Source: Lotus japonicus
Taxonomy: Eukaryota > Streptophyta > Magnoliopsida > Fabales > Fabaceae
Direction of reading: 5' to 3'
NCBI RefSeq assembly: GCF_012489685.1
Contig: NC_080046.1
Location: forward strand, 65,797,984 to 65,861,983
DNA length: 64,000 nucleotides
The translations under genes were made by a program, and so were the position numbers. The first letter of the stretch is position 1. Each line of letters starts with the position of its first letter. The notes below the pieces were generated by a model that was not told the DNA's origin, did no database searches, and saw only the letters and a program-made list of their open reading frames with translations. Of this stretch, positions 52,214 to 62,390 are shown piece after piece.

Positions 52214-53921
52214 TTACAAGAGGAAAGGGTTGGGAGGAGGGTGAACTACTGGTATCTTTGACATGGTCATATTCCCGGTCAGCATATATGGTGCCACAGT
52301 ATCCTCCACAATAACAGGGTTTACTTGCATGACTCTCTCCGGTATGACTTTATCACCATCAACCTTAGCCAACACCTCAAAATGCAACTTCAACGTCTCA
52401 GGCTTGGTTCTCCACTCAGGGATACCCTCCAAACTAATCCCATCTCCTTCCTTCAGCTTCTTCTCAGCCTGAAAGCCTATCTTCACAAATGTCTGAGCAG
52501 AAACATCCGCTTTCAACAACCTAAAGGAACCCTTCTTGTTAGCCTTAGGACCTAGAACAGAAGATAGAAGTTTCTCAAAACCCACCAAGTTGGCATTTGA
52601 CCCATTAAGGGAGGCAATAGGCCACAATGCAGTAAACTGAGTTGGAGTAAGTAGCGTCGGGGCTTCATCCTGGAGATCAACAATAGATAGAGCCTCAATT
52701 GGGGCCTTAGACAGGGACGACAACTCCACAAGACCAGGTGCAAGTAGCTTGAGCTTCAACCTGCTATTCGAAGAGGTTGACGTCGATGAAGGAGCTGCAA
52801 GTGACGTAGGACCAACAATCCGGAGCGAGAGGAGGGGAGCACCCTGTGTACGAGAAGCACGGCGAAGATGCTCAGCTAAAGTGAGAAGACCAGCAGCAAA
52901 CCCATTCTGTGTCTGGTTCAACGGCAGGGGAAATTCAAGGGGATGACGAAGACTCACTGATCTCGCACCTTTGACAGTAACCACAGCCCCCTCAGCCAAA
53001 ATCACTTTCTTCAACACACCAGCATCCACATCATGCTGCAAGACAAAAATCAAGATCAAATCACTCCCTCATTATTCATTACTAAAATCCAAATATAGCA
53101 CTTCCTATATAATACTCCCTTCAATCTTCATCATTTCACCAAAACAAATACTCTTAAGCAGATTGAAATAAATTTCAGCATGATGGTTGTGCACGGTCAG
53201 TGTAAAACATTTTTACACATACATCAAATAACTGAATGTCACGAATTCAAATGCATTTATGATCCTTTTATTTTAATTAAATCAAAAGCTTATCTTCGAA
53301 CTTGGCAACCGGTTAACACTGACGGTGCGTTACCATTAAATTATACAAAAAAAATCACAATTTTTATATGAAACGAAAGCATTTATTAAATTGAAAATGC
53401 AAAAGTGATATAAATAACTACAATTTTCAATTCTAATTAAAAACTTTACATTCAATTGAAAGAAGCATTAGCAAAAGGATCAAATGACTTACAGGGAGAG
53501 AGATTCTCATGTCCTTAGCATCCTGAATCCAAAGCTCCATGGGACCAGCAAGCTGAAACGGAGCCAAAACGGGCAACCCGTTTTCCCCAACCCGCTTCTT
53601 CGGAACCAACCCGTTTTGATCCTCGACCCGGAAAATGGGAAGATCAACATATTCCCAGCGATTAACATCCTCAAGAAGCTTGAACGGAATCACCTTGTCA
53701 TCAACCTCAATGTCAAATTGATACTCCACGGAATGGCCCACTTTAGCATCCCTAGGATCAAACCCTGAAATCTTAAAATCGTCTTCCGCTGTAAACCCTA
53801 GCCCTTTCACAATCGATTCCTTCAAATCAGAGAACGCGTTTGGGAGGGGAGGTTTTGCGTTGGAATGGAGGAGGAGGAAGAGGAACGTGATGATGAAGGT
53901 GAGAAGCGATTTCGATTCCAT
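52214..53921 (-). CDS. TIN1: TIN1-like tunicamycin-induced ER protein (416 aa)
   Basis: Homologue of Arabidopsis TUNICAMYCIN INDUCED 1, a plant-specific protein of the ER lumen strongly induced by unfolded-protein stress and affecting pollen surface morphology. Two exons: 53921-53493 and 53035-52214. The signal peptide SLLTFIITFLFLLLHSNA (about 5-22) follows the chosen ATG, then LKESIVKGLGFTAEDDFKIS, GFDPRDAKVGHSVEYQFDIE, LAPFQLAGPMELWIQDAKDM, and in exon 2 KVILAEGAVVTVKGARSVSL, a Ser/Thr-rich linker and GNMTMSKIPVVHPPPNPF at the C terminus. The length is close to the Arabidopsis protein (about 420). An upstream in-frame ATG at 54068 would bury the signal peptide, so I prefer 53921. The intron at 53036-53492 is unremarkable. 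Confidence 0.88.
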
Positions 53922-54245
53922 TGAATTGAGTTTCGTTTGCACGAATACGAACACGAATTGGTACGAATTTGAAGAGAAGAGAATGAATGAATGGAATTTT
54001 GGGTGGGAATGAAGTGTGTGGGTAAGAAATAGGTGTGAGGAAGGTTCTGGTGTGATGAGGTGGACCAATGAGAATGGAGAAAGTTATATGAGGATGAATC
54101 TGATTGGTGGAGATTCGTGGAGTGAAAAAACGTGACGTATATTTTCGCGGCTTTGATCTCGGCGTGTAATTTTCATCCACTAATTTGTGTGATACGACGA
54201 CGTTTTGGTGATGTGATGTATTTATGAAAAAGAATACAAAAAGAA
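53922..54245 (-). promoter_or_regulatory. TIN1 5'UTR and core promoter
   Basis: Reading the minus strand, a TATA-like CATATAAC lies at about 54083-54091. About 45 bases upstream, overlapping ACGT cores TACGTCACGT (54131-54140) form a bZIP-type element of the sort bound by ER-stress factors such as bZIP60 and bZIP28. A CCAAT box and a CCACG are nearby but in the wrong order and spacing for a standard ERSE. Confidence 0.4.
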
Positions 54246-54319
54246 TGGCTTCGCCCGGGTTCGAACCGGAGACCTTCAGTGTGTTAGACTGACGTGATAA
54301 CCAACTACACCACGAAACC
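54246..54319 (-). tRNA. tRNA-Val(AAC)
   Basis: The minus strand folds as a 73-base tRNA plus discriminator A: acceptor GGTTTCG with CGAAGCC (one G-T pair), A-box TGGTGTAGTTGG, anticodon loop TCTAACAC with anticodon AAC (valine), and T-arm CCGGTTCGAACCCGG. No intron. It lies just beyond the TIN1 promoter. Confidence 0.95.
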
Positions 54320-54641
54320 TTGTTGGTATTGTTGGACAGCTTCTGAATATTAATACACTTGAACTTGTTTTTTTAGAGCAAAATGATGTATCCACAAGGT
54401 AAGATAAGAAAGATAAAAAACAAAAGGTATTAGATAAACACATAATGAGTGTAGCAACGGAAAAAAACATGAAGAAGTGGTGAATGTATTATATGATAGA
54501 ATAATGAGAAATTGAAATTTTTTTTTTTGAAAAGAAGAAATTTAAGTTAAAGAGAAAAATATGGTTTATGAAAGATATTGAAAGGAAGATACGCTACCAA
54601 TTGTATTTTCTTTTTTTAACAAACCAATTGTAAAACCTAGT
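54320..54641. other. Short AT-rich spacer
   Basis: About 320 bases between the tRNA and the LINE fragment; poly(T) and A-rich tracts, nothing else recognised. Confidence 0.5.
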
Positions 54642-55347
54642 AGAGAAAAGTAATTGGAAAGCTAGGTGTAGAGCGTTGTTTGCTGGCTTGAACCGGCAGC
54701 CTTTTCAGGTGGTGCGGGAGGCCCAGGCCTTTTGGGTGTTGGTAGCTCAAATTCTTTATCGCTCAGTTCCCCCGCAGATGGAGCGTTGGGTTCGATGGAT
54801 TTTGCTTCGTCCAGGCTTTATTTCCCTCAAAACTTATGGCAGTTCCCTTTGGGATTGGGGGGTTGTTCGTTCTACTGAGGGTAATTGGATTTTTGGTTTT
54901 ACTTGGCATGCATGTGTTTGTGACAGTCTTCGGACGAAGCTTTTGGCCATTCTTCGGGGCTTGAGTTTGTGTTGGGAGCATGGTCATAGGCGTGTGGAGT
55001 TTTTCATTGACTCGCTGCTTGCTTTAGGACTTATCACTGCATATCATCCTCTGCTTCATCAGTACGCTTGCATAATAGGTAGCATCAAGAGCCTTCTTCG
55101 TCGAAGTTGGGTTGTTCACTGCCGACACAAGCTTCGTGAAGGAAATGTTGTTGCTGATCATTTGGCCAAGCTTGGTTCAACTCATGCGAGTGTTGTCAGC
55201 GTTTGGAGTGCTCCTTTGGATGGGTTATGCCCCTTTTGCAAGCTGATGTACTTGGTGTGGCTCTTCTAATGCCTTAGTTTTCTTTTGTCCTATTTTCTTT
55301 TCTTTGTTGTTGTTATAAAAAAAATTAAGAAAAAATAAGAGAAAAGT
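54642..55347 (+). mobile_element. 5'-truncated LINE with RNase H domain, flanked by a 10-bp target duplication
   Basis: The flanking AGAGAAAAGT occurs at 54642-54651 and 55338-55347. Between them, 686 bases hold the 3' end of a plant L1-type LINE. A 197-codon frame (54676-55269) encodes a reverse-transcriptase-type RNase H: GNWIFGFTWHACVCDSLRTK, LLAILRGLSLCWEHGHRRVE, FFIDSLLALGLI and LREGNVVADHLAKLG. An A-rich tail (ATAAAAAAAATTAAGAAAAA) ends it. The apparent frame start is just where truncation occurred, so this is a dead fragment, not a gene. Confidence 0.88.
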
Positions 55348-55608
55348 TGTGAGGAAAGCTCGTTTTTCATTACTTGGAAATAAAGACTTTTTTTTTTCAA
55401 TGGTAAAAGATTCATTAGTTTTTTTTTGGTTAAAAGATTCATTAATTGAAAATAAAGAATGTTTACACTATTTATTATTTGCTAAAAAAATCTTCTGAAG
55501 GTAGTGAGAGGCGGAGTTGGCCCAAACTTTAAGATCATAGAACTATCTGGAATACTAGAGAAATTAGACTTAAGTTCTGAATGCTATAAGGGCTGGCCCA
55601 ATACATAT
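55348..55608. other. Spacer between LINE and foldback element
   Basis: AT-rich, with poly(T) and TTAATTGAAAATAAAGA-like text. No gene seen. Confidence 0.4.
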
Positions 55609-56004
55609 TAAGCTTAATAGCATTTTTATCCTCACTTATTATGATTTAACAGTTTTAATCTCTCGGGAATTTATTAGCCTACAACGTCACTCACGTTTAC
55701 TAATTGTTGCAGTTTTGGATTTTTGTAAACTTTCATCCAATATATAATGGGTTTTAATTAAAAAACCAATTAAAAATAAGGTTTGAACAACAGTTTTATG
55801 TTTTCTAATTAACAATTTTATGATTTCTAGTTTTTTTAATTGATTTTTAAATCAAAAATCGTAAAAAATTAGATGGAATTTGACGGAAAATCAAAACTGC
55901 AACAATTAGTAATTATGAGAGACGTTGAAAGCTAATAGATTTCACGAGGAATCAAAATTGTCAAATCATGATAAGTAAGAGACCAAAAGTGTTATTAAAC
56001 CTAC
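55609..56004. repeat. Foldback element of about 395 bp with arms of about 185 bases
   Basis: The left arm (from TTAAGCTTAATAGCATTTTT) matches the reverse complement of the right arm (ending AGTGTTATTAAACCTAC) along almost its whole length; shared blocks include ACTAATTGTTGCAGTTTTG, the ATTAGC...AACGTC region and ATTAAAAAACCAATTAAAAA. Arm identity is roughly 75 percent by eye. No coding content. Confidence 0.75.
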
Positions 56005-56534
56005 ATGTTAATATTCTCAACTAAAATCCTTCATCCAATTAGGCTTGTTGACCTGTCTCGTGGGCCTCTTCTTATTGCTTGGTCCCAACTCCCACGCCAG
56101 TCTACATATCATAAATGAAAAGAAATATAATTGAAGATGTGAAATATTTTTTTATTTAGGACATAATTCTTCTTATGCACAATTGATGAAATCATTGAAC
56201 AAGTAAAGTAAGACATGTGAAAGTCATTGAGCAATATGATAAATAATAGGAATCAAATCACGCTTACTCTAGCCAAACTTTAGAGAATCACATTTTCTTC
56301 TTGTATTCCAATCAATTATCAAACAGTTCTGTAATTGAGTATTTTGATTGGAACAAAACATGTGTTTGAAAACAAAATCTATTTTAATGAAATTCAATTA
56401 TGAAAACATTTTTAGTCACCAAGTTATAAAGTCATGACAAGACGTAATGTTTTGAGACTAAAGTGAGAAAGCAAGTTTTTTTTAAATAATATAAAAATAA
56501 AACTATTTATCACAAAAAAAGTAGTTTGGAAACG
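56005..56534. other. Spacer
   Basis: About 530 bases of AT-rich sequence without recognised genes or repeats. Confidence 0.4.
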
Positions 56535-56890
56535 ATTTACCAAGAAATTAAATTTGCGACGGAAACAAATCCGTCACAAAGTCCTTGTCTGAATAGAAAA
56601 CCGCTACGAAGTTTTGTGACGGGTTATAATTCGTCACAAAGTCCTTCTCAGACAGATTGCGACGGATTTCATTTCCGTCACAAATGTTTGTCACCTCATT
56701 TGCGACGGAACATATATCCGTCACAAAACCCTGGATAGCACTTTTGCGACAGAAATTTTATCCGTCACAAATTCCTTGGAAACAAGGTTATGGCGACGGA
56801 ATCGTTTCCGTCGCAAAATCTATCTTCCAACAAAACTGGTTGCTTGTTTATCTGTGACGGAATTTGCGACGGAAATTCTCTACAATAGAG
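56535..56890. repeat. CACTA-like remnant rich in GCGACGGA/TCCGTCAC motifs
   Basis: About fourteen copies of GCGACGGA, TCCGTCAC or close variants in both orientations, in pairs spaced 10-20 bases, as in the subterminal regions of plant CACTA-type elements. The left edge reads ACCAAGAAATTAAATTTGCG and the right edge has TTGCGACGGAAATTCTCTAC, resembling degraded inverted ends. No transposase and no clear 3-bp target duplication; classification is tentative. Confidence 0.55.
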
Positions 56891-57585
56891 AATGTGTTTT
56901 AAAAAAGTGTACTGCTCATAATAAATTGCTAAGATATTGATATTCTCGTATTATTATCACCATCATTCACCTCATGAAGCACCAAAAAATCATTCACCTC
57001 ATGAATAATAAAAATATATTGGTTATTTTCGGGTTTTATGCAAATATTGTTCCACTATATGAAGGTACAAAATGATTCTATTATTAGTAACAGTTAACCA
57101 AACTTTTACAAGCAGATACTGCTCCAAATAAAAACAAGTACAAGAGTCCTGACCACTTTTTTTCAAAGCAAAACACATGGAAAGTAGCAGGTTACTCAAC
57201 AACAAAGGCCTGTTTGTCAAAAATAAAAAGCAAGATATGGAAAAGTTTAACTTTTCATTCCTGCCCAAAAAAAGCCTATAAGAAGCTCCACATTCTAGAA
57301 ACAGGAGGGTATCACTCAAGGATCAAGGTGATAGTAACATGGTCAACAAGTTGAGCATGCAAAAAGAAAAAACCCTCCCGCAAAATGAACATTGATCAGA
57401 GCAAACATGCTTGATTGAGATGGCTGACATCACAGGCATTGCAAACAGAATTATCACTGAAAAACTTCAACTTGAACTGCTTTATTTGATTGATTGTACT
57501 CCTATTCTTCTGTTGGAGAAGATAGATTGATTGATTCTTCTATATAATGGGGGTAGTGGACTGGTGAACAAAATAACAAACAACT
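56891..57585. other. 3' side of the bHLH gene
   Basis: About 700 bases downstream of the bHLH stop, presumed 3'UTR and spacer. Apparent minus-strand frames (57023-57319 and 57482-57679) are not supported; the second overlaps the last bHLH exon in the wrong frame. Confidence 0.45.
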
Positions 57586-59133
57586 TCACATGAGAGATGA
57601 TAGAGCTGAACGTAGGTTTCTCACAAGATCCTTTCCTGTCATGCAAAATCCCATATCCATCTGTGAAATGCAGAAACAATTCCTTAATTTATTGAAATAA
57701 AATTATACTCATTGGAAGAAAGTAATGAAAAACAATGAATATATTAACTCATTTAGTTAAAGGAATTACCTGAGCAATAATGGTAATATCAAGGGCAAAG
57801 CTCCCAAATGTCAAGGCACTGCTATTGATAACTTTTAAATGGAACTTCTCAATCTCACTGATTGTTTTCTCTATAATTCCTTTATTCTTCAGACAGTGCA
57901 GCCTTATGAGGACATTTCTTTCACAGAATCGTGCTTCAATTTCAGGCAGTGTGTCATCAAATTCACCACCATTGTCTGAAGAAGTGTCTTCAGCATCATT
58001 ACATAGAGATTTCTTCAGAATCACCACAGATTCCACAGTTTTCTTCCGCTTCTGCTCCTCCTCTAGAGCACTCACCTTTTCTTGCATTTGCTTCAAGTAC
58101 TTGATAGCTTCTCCAAGAACAGAAGCTTTGTCCATCTGTTAGTAGGAAGTTCAAAAAAATGAAACCATTGTATTTCCAATGAAAAGTTTAGAAATACACA
58201 TTGTGTGTTGAGCAGTTTCACACTGACTAGAGATATGAGTAAAATAGTTCTTATAAATTGTACAACAATCTTCATTTCTAAGCTATCTTTTGGGATAGAA
58301 TTAGGCCTAATCCAAATTCTAAGATTGTGGCAGACAGACAAGTAAACTCAGAATGATATTAACAAAATTAAAGCTTGTTAACCGTGTTTCCTACCTTTTT
58401 CAGGCCCGGAACAAGAGCTGACAGAGCAATGAACCTCTGGCTGAGCTTCTCTCGCCGCTTCCTTTCAGCAATTACATGCTCATGATGAGGTTGAGAAAGT
58501 TTATGACATGCCCCAATCTTTTTATCCTCCTGGCAAGCTTTGAAGGCATAGTTTTGATTCATGAAGGCTCCTTGAGAGATCAACATGTTTGCGAGAGCAG
58601 TGTTATCAATTTTAGGACTCTCCATCTCCTCTTTAGGCCTCACTAGTCCCAATTGATTCATGTGATGACTTGAATCAGCAAATGAAATCAGATTTTGGCA
58701 GGAAGCATATTGTGTATCAGTAGAAGTTTTGTGGTTGAAGTTTGGGCTATTATTAGTGAATGAATGTTTTTGCAAAGCCTCTCCAAAAGCAGCGGAAGCT
58801 GTTAAGCTTGGGGGATCAATAGAGCCAAAGCGCCACTGGTGGAGGAAGTTAGGATCCTCTATCAACCCCTGCAAAATCAAAATCAGAAAATATAACCTTC
58901 CCTACTCAACTTTCAGAAGTTTCATACACATGTGTCATCAACTATCTAGCCTGCAGAAAGATTCAAATATATCCATGTTTCATTCATTTATTAATTATTT
59001 GCCTTGTTTAAATCATAAATGGTTCCAACTTGCAAAGTAAAAATTCAATTAATTTGGTTGCAACTTGCAAGACTAATTTTGCAACAGATATATGTCTTAC
59101 CTGTTCAGGTAAAGATGAAATCTCCATATGCAT
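57586..59133 (-). CDS. bHLH transcription factor, bHLH18/19/20/25 (NAI1-like) subgroup (about 315 aa)
   Basis: Nuclear DNA-binding protein. Exons 59133-59101, 58868-58395, 58135-57770 and 57660-57586. The start MHMEISSLPEQ could instead begin at the second Met (59127). An acidic or polar N-terminal region (GLIEDPNFLHQW) precedes the bHLH domain, which is split by an intron: HEHVIAERKRREKLSQRF and IALSALVPGLKK, then MDKASVLGEAIKYLKQMQEK. The basic region has His, Glu and Arg at the three contact positions, predicting E/G-box (CACGTG-type) binding. The C-terminal ACT-like fold follows (ARFCERNVLIRLHCLKNKGI, TISEIEKFHLKVINSSALTF, DLVRNLRSALSSLM). Arabidopsis relatives include NAI1 (ER bodies) and bHLH18/19/20/25 (iron, defence). 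In other plants relatives regulate specialised metabolism, but its target here is unknown. Confidence 0.87.
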
Positions 59134-62100
59134 ATTCCTGCTACCAAAACAGTTGAAGATGATGTCCTGGAAAAAAAGTCAGAAGGAAAAGCTAATTAGT
59201 TTTGTTACTTTGATTTCATATAGCTGATAGCAATATTGGCTAAATGCCCATTAAGATTAGATACATTGATTGAAGAAGAAAGCAACAAACAGAAACCACA
59301 ATATCCCACCTATTGCATGTTTGGATAAAGGTGGAAAACTATGGTGAAGTCAAGTCACCATGAAGAGAAGCAACTTCTTTTAATGTTTGCAACTATACCC
59401 CATGATTTTGGACTCACCGTGGTTTTTACCGTGTATACAAAACATGCACTAAATCTAGATCAATTATTTAGTGAGAAAAAATCTTGGAAACTTGCATTCA
59501 AATGTTTTAAGATGGAGAAGAAGCTTACTGGTTAAGGTAGATTGCAGCTCTCAATGTTGCTGCTGATTCCCTAGCTGCTTCAGCTTTATATATTTTGTTG
59601 TTGTAATTCCTTTTGTCCACTCCACCTCACTGTATCCCAACTTAGAAGAGTTGCATTATGATGCTCACGGGTTGTTGATGTGAACTGGCTTTTACATACA
59701 AGAATAGAAGCCTATGTTTCAATCAATGATAATATACTTAACGCAATTTTATATTCCAAAAGCTGACAAATAAATAACACACCCACCAATTGCTATTGTG
59801 TGGACTTTGGCGGTGTTCTTCACCAACTATACATTGAAATCTTGATCAAGGGTTTGCAAAATCTTCACTATGCGGTCCCTCTTTTTCATTTGTCCTTAGT
59901 CACTTTGTTAGATTTTTCATTGCCTTGGTCAAAGATCATTTGAAAGTCACAACTAATTTGCAAGAGCTTATCAATATCATACAACCCATATTTCAATTAA
60001 CAACATAGTGAGATCCTAAGTTGATACTGTAATCAATTACCGGTTGGTAAATTGTCAATTTTCAAATATGAACGTTAAGATTGGTTTTGAAGGAGGGTCC
60101 CCACAGAGAGTTTGGTGAAATACAAGAGTTTCCATTGACTTGAGATAATTTTAGCCAATTCCCAAAGAGCAAGTGTGTGAAGAAAAACTTATAACTCAAT
60201 GATAGTGTGACCCACTAACCGACTTGTTTAAGAGTTCACACAATAATTAAGTGGGTACTCAAATTTTCATAGTGATGAGATTAGGAGTAATAAATAGTTT
60301 TTTTTAACACCGGTATAGACACGAGAAAAAATCTTGTTTGAATCAAAAACATCTATATTTTGATGATGTTGATTCTTTAAATATGACACAAGACTCTCGT
60401 ATTTAAAACATCATTTTAAAAAATTAAGTATATATTACTTGAATTATATGTTAGTGTTACATTATCATTATAATGATTAAGGAGAATATGTTTTTAAATA
60501 ATTTTCAACCATCCAATAAATTAAAAGAATAGGTAGTTGATTTTGATGGATTGATCCTGATTCTCGTGGGAATTGTTGAGTCCAGATTCGAACATGATGT
60601 TGTGTGCTGGAAGTGGAACTGTTCTGGTCACAGTACCTTTCTAGAAATCCTGCACACGTAGACTTAAGAATTAAAAATTGTTAGTAAATATTAATCTCTC
60701 TAGTCTCTATCTCTTTCAAATGGCGGTTCCCACTTCATACCCTTCTTAAAAATGAAAAGAAAAATTTAAAGTGATAGCTTTGTTAATTTCAAAACGTTAC
60801 CAAATCTAAAAGTAAAATTTTGTTTTGGCTTGGAAGTCTAAAGTGACGGTTCATACAAATTGTTTATTTCATTGAACTGATAATCCTTAAATGTGTCCCA
60901 TTCATGCCATCGAATTGTTGAAGTGTCCATTGACAATTTCAAACCTCATCACTGAGGTTGTTCTGCCGAGGACATGGATCTTGTTTCTTTCTTTTGACAA
61001 GTTAATACTACATGAAATATAAAACATGAAAACACTGAATGAGCAGCCAATATGGACTGATCACTTACCTAAAGCCCAAAAACTAGCCCAGCTAAACAGA
61101 TATATCTGTAGATAATTGCTAAAATATTGTTTTACTCATATCTAAAAGTGACACCAAACTGCATTAACAGTTTAAGAAGATTATAATTTGTAAGCCCCTA
61201 AAGAGCAATACAATTGTACAATTAGGTGTATAAGAGCAACTCCAACGCTGGGCTCTTAGCTCAGCTGGAGGTTTTAAGAGCCGGCTCTTATTTTTTCTGT
61301 GCGTTGAAGATAATTTAGTGTGTGTTTGAGTTTAGCTCTAACGTCTACTCATGTTTAATCTATTTGAAGAAGTGAGATATTGCATCTTGAGGTCCTAACT
61401 CAACAAGGATTTTATACTTTCGTTAGCCTTTAATTCAACTGATTGTAGAAACAAACACATGCTTAAACATCACACTTTTAAACTAAAAATCAAACAAACA
61501 CTAATTATTTGTTAAGAGGCCCAAAGCTAGAAAAAAAAACTTGTGATTAAATAACTTTGTTTAATTTTTATTTGATTATTTAAATTATAGAATGTGCCTC
61601 TTCTTAGGATGGAGTCACATCCATGTGGTTATCCCTAATTGATTTTACTATACCATAATTAATTACTAGGTTTTCCAACTGAAAATCAAACACACTCTTA
61701 ATATCTGCATCTATCATTGTTCAGCCAAATGTTACTTTTATTTGATTTTTTTATTCAACACTTAATTTTTAACATTTATACTTTTGTTATTTTTTGAAAC
61801 TATTAAATATTTTTTATCAATTGAATTATTTTTTTATGTATCCCCTATTAGACAAATATCCATAAAAAAATATTTTATTCCCTCAACAAGCATCGCTCAC
61901 TTTTTAGCTTACGTGGACTCAACCAAGACAAATGTTAATAACACTCTATCGTTATCTTCTGAGGTCCCATGAGCTCTGGCATGAGGATCGGTTGCTTCAA
62001 CATCCTCCTCAGCTAAGCAACCAGTTGTAGCCTTCTCGTATCGACGATCCAAGACCTTCAACATGAGGAGCGACTACTTTACCGGCCCAACATCCTCCTC

Positions 62101-62390
62101 AGCTTAGTAACCGGTTGTAGCCTTCTCGCATCGATGATCCTAAGCCCGAGTAATAAGTTGTACATAAAGTACACACCTCATATCTCATATGATTGATCAA
62201 AATTTATATGTAAATTCTAGTTTGAGGCCCACATGAATTTAACCAATCAATCAATAATAAGAGAATCTTGTACTAAAGAAATGGTTAAAATGAGGTTGCA
62301 TGAAATAATGTATCGGGTCATAATCAGCACAGAACATACAAACACTGACTCACTCACTCACTCTAGCAGCATCTCAACTCAACTCATTCC
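59134..62390. other. 3.2-kb gene-poor region between bHLH and pyrophosphatase genes
   Basis: Holds the bHLH promoter on the left and the pyrophosphatase promoter on the right. Noted: TTGCATGTTTGGATAAAGG at 59313, a legume-type dispersed-repeat start; the segment GAGCAACTCCAACGCTGGGC at 61233, like a MITE or hAT terminus; and an imperfect direct repeat at 62004-62140 listed separately. Short open frames (59341-59535, 61784-61972, 62233-62415) show no protein features. Confidence 0.45.
62001..62140. repeat. Imperfect direct repeat of about 50 bp, spacing about 87 bp
   Basis: CATCCTCCTCAGCTAAGCAA...GATCC near 62002 recurs as CATCCTCCTCAGCTTAGTAA...GATCC near 62089, with about five substitutions. 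Unlike its AT-rich surroundings it is GC-balanced; origin unknown. Confidence 0.7.

Noticed and set aside
54050..54125. CCAAT and CCACG boxes upstream of TIN1 as an ERSE
   Set aside because: They occur as CCACG-N8-CCAAT on the gene strand, the reverse of the CCAAT-N9-CCACG arrangement.
61255..61275. TAGCTCAGCTGG resembles a tRNA/SINE A box
   Set aside because: No B box (GGTTCGANTCC) at the expected distance and no A-rich tail; more like part of a small DNA-element terminus.
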